Of a stretch of 64,000 nt of DNA, positions 56,250 to 64,000 are shown in pieces. This stretch comes from Mantis religiosa. Lineage: Eukaryota; Arthropoda; Insecta; Mantodea; Mantidae. The stretch spans positions 159,880,243-159,944,242 of the forward strand of contig CM060955.1 in assembly GCA_030765055.1 (NCBI GenBank). The letters run 5' to 3'. The notes below the pieces were generated by a model that was given only the letters and a program-made list of their open reading frames with translations, did not search any database and had not been told where the DNA came from. The position numbers and the translations under genes were made by a program. Positions within the stretch are counted from its first letter, which is position 1, and each line of letters begins with the position of its first letter.

Positions 56250-58489
56250 TCCGAATTTAGGTGTGGCACCTTCGAAATTCTGTTAGGTATAATTTTATGC
56301 AGTATTAAATATTACATAATTTTTTGATTAGGCAGTGTAGGGACCACTAGTGTGCGAACCTCAAAAGTTGTTATTGGAACGTACCGGCCACGAAAACAAA
56401 AACATTACTCCTTACTCTTTATCAGTGATCCTAGCCTACCTTTCAGGTAATGGGACAAATGACAGTTACTTGTGAAAAAGTCGACTAATAACTCTAACAG
56501 TTGAAGGTTGCTCTTCAGTGTAAAACTACACATTCCGTCCTAACAGAGAGGATTTTGCGTGTACTTAGATAGCAAATCCAAGCAATATGGAGCGCTATAC
56601 GAACGTCGAAATGACGGATATGGTTTTGATGTATGGAAGAGCTGAAGGGAGTTGAACCAACGCACGATTAATTTAGTTTCATAAAAATATAAATTGTAAA
56701 AATAGTTACATCAATGATAATATTTATTTGTTTAACTTCAGAGCATTTTGTAATGATCTTAATTGTACAATACTTTCAACCACTTACTGTAAATGTGTAC
56801 ATCTTCCTTTTCAGTTACAAATGTTTTATTTAGTATTATCAAACACGTAAAATAAAGTTCTCGTCTCATTGTATAATCCATTTAGTTTGTGTTAATCTAG
56901 AATTCTTTGATGCTGTTTTCTGTTCTGTTTGTCATTTAATGCTCCCATCCTCAACCTCACTAACATTAACTTCCCACTAAAAGGTATAAGTTGCATGTCC
57001 ACCAGCTTATTTGCCATCATGGACTGCAATAACGGAATTTTGGAACACGTTAAACACTCATAAGCAATAATTAAGTAATAGATTCTTTATTGCTCTTTCA
57101 TAAGCCACAGAAATTCTTATTAGCAAGCAAGCTACTCCGAAATATGTCGGTATGCTTACAAACAGTTACAGCACGCGGCACGGCGTGTGACTTATACCTG
57201 TGAACTCCGACAGCGTGAGACACGCGGCGTTGTTCCTCTCACTGCCTAATACATACTCATTCTGAAGTATATTTTTATTCGGCTATATGGTGTCACACAG
57301 AAGCTAAGCATCTACTTCGATATGTTCGTTCGGTGTCATTTGGATCACTCTGTATATTATAGTGTTGCCCAAGCGATTTTTGATAAGAACAACGTTTTCA
57401 GCCTGACGAGTATCGAGCCACTGTTTCGAGTGTCAGGGTTGCGGCACTTACATCCACTTTACATGTTACAATCTGTCATCCCAGGGATTTGGAATATCTA
57501 GAGTAGTTGCATTTGGAAAAAGAGTGGAATGTGCATATCACAAAAGTTTTCAATTACTTCTTCTAAGCTAAATAAAAAAGAATTACAAAGCTATCACATA
57601 GAGACTAGCTCTTAAAACATTTGACTGTTACTTAAAGTCTACTGTATTCCTACATTCCTTTTTCTACTTGCATGGATTTGGTAATAACTTGACTAACTTG
57701 AAGTACATGGAGTAGGAAGCTTCAGAAAAAATATTATCATCCTGTGGCATTGTTGTGCTGCTGCCACAAGCCGGAGCCAAGCGCATGGGCAAGAGAGAAA
57801 TAGACATAGAGAGAGGCCCCAAAACGTTCGGTTCATTGTTGTTGCCACGAAATTTCTCGGAAGGTCTGCGGCTTTCTAAAAACAATGGATGGGTGTTAGA
57901 GCAAGGTGTTAGAGCAGCAGTTGTTTTTTGGTTATTGCGACAGTCGACGACTGAAGTGTACCACAGTGATTATATTCATTTGTTTTCGTGTAGCAAAACA
58001 CCGAGTCAGCCGTGAGGACAGCTGATTGTTAATTTCACATCTTTTTACTGTAGCAATAGTTGTTCTAACTTTCTGCAAACCAGATTTCCTAATCTACATA
58101 ACCTACGCAGTCACAATATATTGTTTATGAGTAGAGGAAGTCATATAATGAAACAAATCAGTTTTTTTTTTTTTTTTTGTTCGTGATCCAGATATGAGAT
58201 GGGGCGTGGAGGAGAAGGACATTCACTTGAAGTAATGGCACTGCTTGTTTACAGTATCAAGGATTAATGAACGTCCAAGTTACAAAATATAAATAACTAT
58301 CATTATCTCCTTAATGGTTAATAAGTGGACACTGTCAATATACAGACTGCATAATTTTTAGCATAAACTTGCAATAAGCTTGATTGGAACACACAGACGA
58401 AATGCAGGAAAGGTTCTTAAAAAGTCTGTTGCGTTATGTTCACTTGACACTCCCTATCCGCCATTATTTATACATAAATAGCTTCTACT
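56250..58489. other. No gene recognised; poly(T) at 58163-58180
   Basis: Over 2 kb without recognisable protein, RNA or element ends. An 86-codon frame at 57755-58015 (+) has no motif. A run of 18 T begins at about 58163. Confidence 0.35.
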
Positions 58490-59146
58490 GTTCGGCCGTT
58501 CTATCTCCGGCTCTGACATTTCTCGAGAGGGGGAAGCAGGCTGTTGCCAGTTCTTTAGCGGGAATTTCAAGCAGAAGAACAATGCGTATTTTAAATATAT
58601 CATGTATTTGCATATTTCACGAACCAGTAGCCATATTATTATAATAGCGATAATAATAGGACTTACGCACACTAAACATCGGAATTCACGCACGAAAAAT
58701 ATACCGCAGAAAGTTCACCAGCGCAAGCCTCTATAAGGCCACGTGGCTCAAACAAATTTAAGCTGGCAACACGGTGTTGGGTTCGGGAGCCACGTCTATG
58801 AGCAACAATGCTGATTGGCGCTAGCAGACAGTTTTAACTTCCTGACCACACCGGATGTAGAGACTCCCAGTACTACCAACAGATGCAGTTAGTGTGTATG
58901 TGTGAAAGTTGTGAATGAAATAGTCGAATAGAGTGGTGTTGTAATAAATACCTTGCATTATGATGAAATTTTAAATTGTATTTCAGTGTTTTAAAGTTAA
59001 TATAGTCCTATATTTTCATTGTAAAGATAATTTTGAGGATATGTTTTCAATTGCTCATTACTTTATGTTGGTACTATTAGCTTTCCCCTTCCACCTTTTA
59101 CAGTCGCAAAACGTCAGAGCCGGAGATACAACGGCCGGACTATACA
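58490..59146. mobile_element. TIR element of about 657 bp
   Basis: The left end gttcggccgttctatctccg (then gctctgaca) and the right end gtcagagccggagatacaac (then ggccggac) are inverted repeats of about 30 bp. The interior has no coding potential. The target duplication is unclear, so the superfamily is not assigned. Confidence 0.65.
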
Positions 59147-59149
59147 AGC

Positions 59150-60490
59150 TGCATTGTGTTCTCACTTTCTCTACTACAGAAAGTAATTAGAGAAATTCCA
59201 CTCTAAATTACGATGTTAAAAGTCAATGTAAACACATTTTTTGAGGTACTCTTGTACCCAAAGTGGAGCTTCAGGACAATATTTTTACTTAGAGCAGCGT
59301 AACTAAAAATGAAGTACAGTATAAATAGCAAAACTTAGCTTTTCAATTTTTTAACTTCCAAAGAAAATATTTCGTTATTTGTTACGTTCTCAATATGGTT
59401 TTTGAGAATGCATTTGCATTTTCATGACTTATAAAATTGTATGCATACTGTAATCTTCAGAAAAGTTGAAGGCAAAATGGAGGCGGGCCGTACTGCAGAC
59501 TCCAACGAATCCTAAGCTTGCGTCGCCTAGCAGCGCTGCCGAATGCGGTACACGTATCTCGTGTGCCCGAACTAAGAACATCATATTAATTTATCACGCT
59601 TGGATAAATATTTCAATATTATATATGTCAATCTTATAAGTGAGAATTTTACTTTTTGATCATGACCGTACAAAAATCCTGTCTCTACGATACTTAGAGC
59701 ACGAGCGATGCACGTTTTATCTTCACATGGTTATGGTTACACCCAACATCCATCCATTCAACACAGATAAGCCTGAAAAACAACACAATTATTTCCTCAT
59801 AACATTTATCTCAAGCATAAATAAATAGTTCACCTACTATTAAAACAGAAGTTACGCAGTTTGAAACAGAGTTAATTTTCAGTTCGTTTTCAGAGTAGAG
59901 ATGCTGTTTTGTTAAAGTGAATGACATCGTTAAGTCGTGTGTTGAACTTGAGCTGAAATATTGTTAATATTACATTAAATTATTCTTATTCACATATCTT
60001 TTATCCAGTGTTAGTGATCCGACTGCGTGAATATGTCCCTCGAAGCTGGGACAAGTGATGTTTTTTTATCAACAAACGTGAAGTGATTCATTCTGAAACG
60101 GTACTCTCTTCCTCGAGTTGATTAATTAACTGTTAAGGAATATCTAGAAGATTAATTGAATGTTAAAGGAATATATACATGTATTGAAACAAATATCTTG
60201 TGTGCATTGTCAAGTTTGTTACGGACTCTGAACGGTGGGATTTTTTCTCCCCTAGGAAAGCTGACCGCAACCAGAAATCTTAAGGGTCGCACCCCGCGTT
60301 TAGTTTCAAACATAGTTTGACAGGAAGTGGACATTTTGGGTGGTTTAGGGTGATATTCTTGTAACTGGGACTCCATATGTGTTCTATCGACCAACTAATT
60401 AAAAATAATGAGCTGAAGGGGGAAGCGAAGTGTCATATAACTATCTGGGAAAAAAGACATATCTAAAGTTCAGTTGCTAGCTGGAGGTCG
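59150..60490. other. No gene recognised
   Basis: AT-rich sequence with short open frames lacking motifs. The 80-codon frame at 60152-60394 (-) was not recognised. Confidence 0.35.
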
Positions 60491-60505
60491 GGCTAGATCG
60501 TCGTG

Positions 60506-60754
60506 AAATTAAATGTGTAGTGTTTAACGCCCGCTTTTACTACATACGGCACCGCAGGCGGTGACACTGATGATACATGAGATGAAGATGGAGCACAAGT
60601 GGAATGAGATGGCGGGGGAAACCGGAGATCCCGGAGAAAGCCCGCCCCAGCGCCATGTTGTCCACCACAAATCTCACTTTGCGGTTACTTGCGATCGAAC
60701 CCGGGCCGCCTTGGTGAGAGCCAAGCGGTCTAACCACTGAGCCATGGCGCGGCC
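60506..60754 (-). mobile_element. tRNA-derived SINE, family B, full length
   Basis: Minus strand: ggccgcgccatggctcagtg (A box), gttagaccgcttggctctca, gggttcgatcg (B box), the conserved body and the end cgggcgttaaacac. Direct repeats gctagatcgtcgtg (14 bp) lie at 60492-60505 and 60755-60768 (first two bases shared with the element's own start). Confidence 0.9.
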
Positions 60755-60768
60755 GCTAGATCGTCGTG

Positions 60769-61447
60769 GGACAGCACGAAGACAGAGATCGCGTTCTTTA
60801 AGGAACGGACGAGTAAGCTAAAGAAATCGCGTTCAGTTAAAGGGAGTTAGTAGCTGGGTGCTAATCCGACGAGTCGTGTTATAGACACGGGAGTACAACC
60901 ACGCAAGCGCGAAACCTACCATTCAGAGTTCGCTTAATTAACATGTATTTTTAGAGTAATTGAAATACAACCGATCGTCATAAGAGAATTAACTGTGTTT
61001 CTTTCCAAGTACCCTAACTGATCCACCCAGAACGCCCTGTATCAAGAGATCCTTGCCACTGATCCTATATTCATAACTATTAGGACAACTCCGCGAGCAG
61101 CCGAGGACATCGATGTTCTTCAAATTTTATTAGTGATGCTGACAACCCTAGGAGTCAAGCCCCTGCCAAATAATTCAGCCCAACTGCGCGGCAATACTAT
61201 TCACTCGACACCTCGTCCTGCCCCAATTCTCAGGCCAGAAAAATTATATTTAATATGAACAAGTTTTTTACGAAAGCTCTCCAATCTAGGATATAGGGCA
61301 AGTGTAGATTTTTCAAAATACCAGCAATTAACTCTGTAACCTTGTGTTGTGTACACAGTGTCACGAATTTGTAGTGAAGCAGCTTCAACCTTAAAAAAAG
61401 GGGAGCGTACCTGTGTTTCAATCCCCGAGAAAGATCCATGAAGTCGG
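60769..61447. other. No gene recognised
   Basis: The stretch 60780-61240 is less AT-rich and might be part of a long terminal repeat or other element, but I cannot pair it with another copy. No motif. Confidence 0.35.
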
Positions 61448-61459
61448 ATTGGATTGGAA

Positions 61460-61693
61460 CGGCCGCGCCGTGACTCAGTGGTTCGACCACTTGACTCTCA
61501 CCAAGGCGGCCCGTGTTCGATCCCAGGCGACTGCAAAGTGAGATTGTTGGTGGACAACACGGCGCTGGGGCGGGTTTTCTCCGGGACCTGCCATCTAATT
61601 CCACCGTTGCTCCATCTTCATCTCATGTATCATCAGCATCACCGCCTGCGGTGCCGTATGTAGTAAAAGCGGGCGTTAAAGACAACACTACAC
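61460..61693 (+). mobile_element. tRNA-derived SINE, family B, full length
   Basis: It starts cggccgcgccgtgactcagt (A box), has cgtgttcgatccc (B box) and the body as in the other copies, and ends gggcgttaaagacaacacta. Direct repeats attggattggaa (12 bp) are at 61448-61459 and 61694-61705. It sits at the 5' edge of the Penelope-like fragment. Confidence 0.9.
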
Positions 61694-61739
61694 ATTGGAT
61701 TGGAAACCCTGCTTGCTGTTGCACAGCTGTAACGTGTGT

Positions 61740-62540
61740 CAAGGCAAGGTGTTAATTTGGCATACACAGAAAGGACACACACACAGAAGACAACACAAGC
61801 ATGCTGTTATCAACAGTTTAACTTATAGGCTGGTTAATGTACCTTTAAACAAGATAGAATATAAAAAAGAGTACAATAGTATCATTCACATTGCAGAATA
61901 CAATGAATACAGTGCTGAATTGGTCAACAAGAAAATAGATAAATTCAAAAGACAACTAAGATGCAAACAAGTAACTACTCTCTCCCCAATTAGCAATGAA
62001 ACCTCATACAGAAAATTTACGTATCATCCTAGAGCTACACACCTTTTCCAAAAAGTCTTCAAAGAACACAATATTACTTTGGCCCCACAGAACAAATTTA
62101 GTGTACAACACCTTTTGAAATCACATAATACAAAGAAGATACCCACAGGCAAAAAATCAGGAGTGTACCGGATAAATTGCAAGGACTGTAACAAATTCTA
62201 CATTGGAAAACAAAAAGGAACGTGAACATTAGGCTTAAAGAGCACTTTAGGAACATAAGGAATAGATAAATCGGTGGTAGCGTACCATTTTTGGAAGGAA
62301 AATCATGACATAGAACGAGAAATTCACTTACTAAAAAGTGTCCAAGGTCCAGCTGCATTAACCACGTGGGAAAAAATCTTTATAAAGAAATATGAAAGTA
62401 AATTGTTTAATTTCGATACTACCTTTGAAGAAAATCCAAATTTCAAGTTCATCAAGATACCGACAGAGACGCACCTATCACCTCCGAGGAGTTCACTGAA
62501 CCGGCATCCATTAGTCGACAACAGCTGATGATGTTAGGAA
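61740..62540 (+). pseudogene. Penelope-like element, end of reverse transcriptase and GIY-YIG
   Basis: The first frame reads HKHAVINSLTYRLVNVPLNK, EYKKEYNSIIHIAEYNEYSA, FTYHPRATHLFQKVFKEHNI, then GVYRINCKDCNKFYIGKQKG (GIY-YIG motif) and a stop at about 62223. The nuclease continues in other frames (NIRLKEHFRNIRN, then VAYHFWKENHDIEREIHLLK and WEKIFIKKYESKLFNFDT) to about 62528. The arrangement is that of Penelope-like elements; the catalytic reverse-transcriptase box is missing. A hammerhead-like sequence follows at 62524. Confidence 0.8.
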
Positions 62541-62562
62541 GATCCTAACGTAAATACTAGCA
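62524..62562 (+). ncRNA. Possible degenerate hammerhead-like motif
   Basis: CTGATGATG is followed by the perfect short stem TTAGGA...TCCTAA and then CGTAAAT in place of CGAAAC. Its position just after a Penelope GIY-YIG domain matches that of the motifs at 16642 and 17873, but stem I and the GTC cleavage site are not evident. Confidence 0.35.
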
Positions 62563-63013
62563 ATAAATGGAGCATTGAGTTGTTGGCGGGTAAAACTACT
62601 CTTATGTACACGGAATCTCTGCAGGTACATGTACTACGCTTGGCAACAGCGCTCCGCCTGAGCATTGGCCAGCGTTCATATGCCTTTAACATTTGCGAGC
62701 GATATATTCATGATTCTCTTAGATCAATAAAGGTGTATCTGTGAAATTCCACAAAAAAGCTTCTGATAATTCTAGCTTAAAAATGTAAGTGACTAAAGTT
62801 TCCTTGCTCTATCCGGATAACTTCTTCCTTTTAGCCTCTAGTAAAATGCTTTTCTTGGGATCCTCTCTGGTGACGTTCTTTTAATGTGTAGATTCCATTC
62901 ATTTCTAAATGTACCTTATAACGCTTGCTTCCAGCGAAACTATTTCTAAGTATTCTCTTACCAGATAGCTGGATATGTTATCTAAAAGGCTGAATCCCTT
63001 TACTGATCTCGAA

Positions 63014-63144
63014 ATCTCACTTAACAGCCTGTATCCTGCATTAATGTCCATGTTTCAGTTCATTAAAGGAAAGCGATCACTTTGTAAAACTTTAATGAAG
63101 TGAAACATGGACATTAATGCAGGATGCAGGCTGTTAAGTGAGAT
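63014..63144. repeat. Large hairpin, 55-bp arms, 21-bp loop
   Basis: The arm 63014-63068 (atctcacttaacagcctgta onwards) is the reverse complement of 63090-63144 with about two mismatches in 55 bp. The second arm directly abuts the 5' truncation point of the LINE that follows. Confidence 0.9.
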
Positions 63145-63146
63145 TG

Positions 63147-64000
63147 CGAGATCATATCCAGGGACTGTTATACAAACTCAAGGAAGCACAACTCCCCTCC
63201 CCATACCTCACCCTGATCAGTAGTTTCCTCCGGGATCGAACCTTCAGGGTGCGGGTCGAAGGCAAACTCTCCTCCGTCAGACCCATAGCGGCGGGAGTCC
63301 CGGAAGGCAGTGTACTGTCGCCGTTACTCTTTGCTGCCTACATGTCTGACTTCCCCACAGAGCCTCGCACTGTTCTGTGCCAATATGCTGACGACGTCCT
63401 CATCTTGGCCCAGAACAAAAACATCCGCTACTGCCTCCCTCCGCTGCAACGATCACTCCGAGCCATCGGCACGTGGAGTGAAAGGTGGAGGATGGCCATC
63501 AGCCCACAGAAAAGCTCTGCCCTTCTGCTGGGGAAGGTCCTCCGCTGGCGCCCGGAAGGAGACCTGCGGTTGAGGCAGAGGAGGATTCCTTGGGTCCGAT
63601 CTGCCAAATACCTGGGTGCCCGAATGGACCGCGGCCTCATCTTCACCCCACACACCCGTGAAAAGATCAGCCTCGGCCATGCAGCGCTCAGGCAGTTGTA
63701 CCCCATATTCCGCTCGACCATGCCCACTCGCCTGAAACTACGGGTGTATCGTGCGATCATCCCGGCCCTGATCCTGTATGGATGCGAGGTCTGGGGATCG
63801 GTGGCTCGTACCACCATCCGCAGACTGCAAGCCGTGCAGAACAGGGCGCTTAGGATGATCTACGATACCGAACGTATGTTTCCCTCACACATCCTACACG
63901 ACCCATTCTGGCATACCTTACGTTGAAGACGTTGTGCGTGAACGCTCACGCACATTGTATGCCAGGATTACATCCCATCCAAACCACCTAGTGAACACAC
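63147..64000 (+). pseudogene. jockey-type LINE reverse transcriptase (5'-truncated, runs off the end)
   Basis: The frame holds GLLYKLKEAQLPSPYLTLIS, GKLSSVRPIAAGVPEGSVLS (finger-palm motif), TVLCQYADDVLILAQN with the catalytic YADD, KSSALLLGKV, RSAKYLGARMDRGLIFTPHT (thumb region) and AIIPALILYGCEVWGSVART. A one-base frameshift near 63908 ends the first frame; the C-terminus continues as IPYVEDVVRERSRTLYARIT and HPNHLVNT to the end of the window. It is GC-richer than its surroundings and little decayed, so fairly young, but lacks its endonuclease and ORF1. Confidence 0.85.

Noticed and set aside
60780..61240. Possible long terminal repeat
   Set aside because: Composition shift only; no second copy, primer-binding site or gag/pol sequence in the window.
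1..64000. Endogenous viral sequence
   Set aside because: All reverse-transcriptase and endonuclease fragments fit LINE or Penelope-like elements; no capsid, envelope or viral polymerase motif was seen.

Overview
This window is nuclear DNA of an arthropod, most likely an insect with a large, repeat-rich genome. Several intact SINE and TIR families look like those of cockroaches or related polyneopterans, but that is a guess from general character. Evidence for a eukaryote: spliced exons with GT/AG borders, mariner, Tc1, hAT, Penelope-like and LINE elements, tRNA-derived SINEs with target-site duplications, and long satellite-like arrays. I see no prokaryotic operons, rRNA genes, CRISPR array or virus.

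The only host gene I can support is the 3' end of an ABC transporter of subfamily G (white/scarlet/brown eye-pigment type) on the + strand. Three exons join in phase: 7968-8073, 32210-32381 and 40897-40998 (stop codon). They encode the last membrane segments and extracellular loop. The introns between them are about 24.1 kb and 8.5 kb and consist almost entirely of transposons. Earlier exons must lie upstream of the window.

Layout. 1-7.9 kb: SINE, two DUF7869-like pseudogene fragments (one inside a TIR element), a LINE with an expanded (GAA)n tail, a MITE, a mariner relic and a LINE RNase H relic. 8.5-15.7 kb: two copies of an IS630/Tc1-like deletion derivative, a TTAA-flanked element with a Mutator-like C-terminal fragment, and mariners, one carrying a SINE. 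16.6-21 kb: Penelope-like element with hammerhead-like motifs, and an R1-like LINE split by an insertion with 16-bp direct repeats. 22-26 kb: 37 copies of a 108-bp unit inside one SINE. 28-34 kb: nested SINEs, a nearly intact Tc1 element and two mariners. 35.5-40 kb: about 49 copies of a 91-bp unit inside a second SINE-like family. 41-48 kb: Penelope relic with inverted repeats, a TIR element with a four-fold internal repeat, and a third IS630/Tc1-like copy. 48.8-53 kb: 37 copies of a 105-bp (35-codon) unit inside a mariner transposase gene. 53-64 kb: hAT element, a third SINE family, a mariner relic, a Penelope-like element, a large hairpin and a jockey-type LINE running off the end.

The most striking pattern is that all three multi-kilobase arrays, and a smaller fourth, are internal expansions of recognisable mobile elements: recognisable element sequence survives on both sides of each array. 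In the mariner case the expanded unit is the helix-turn-helix DNA-binding segment of the transposase, kept in frame over 22 units and organised as a 525-bp higher-order repeat.
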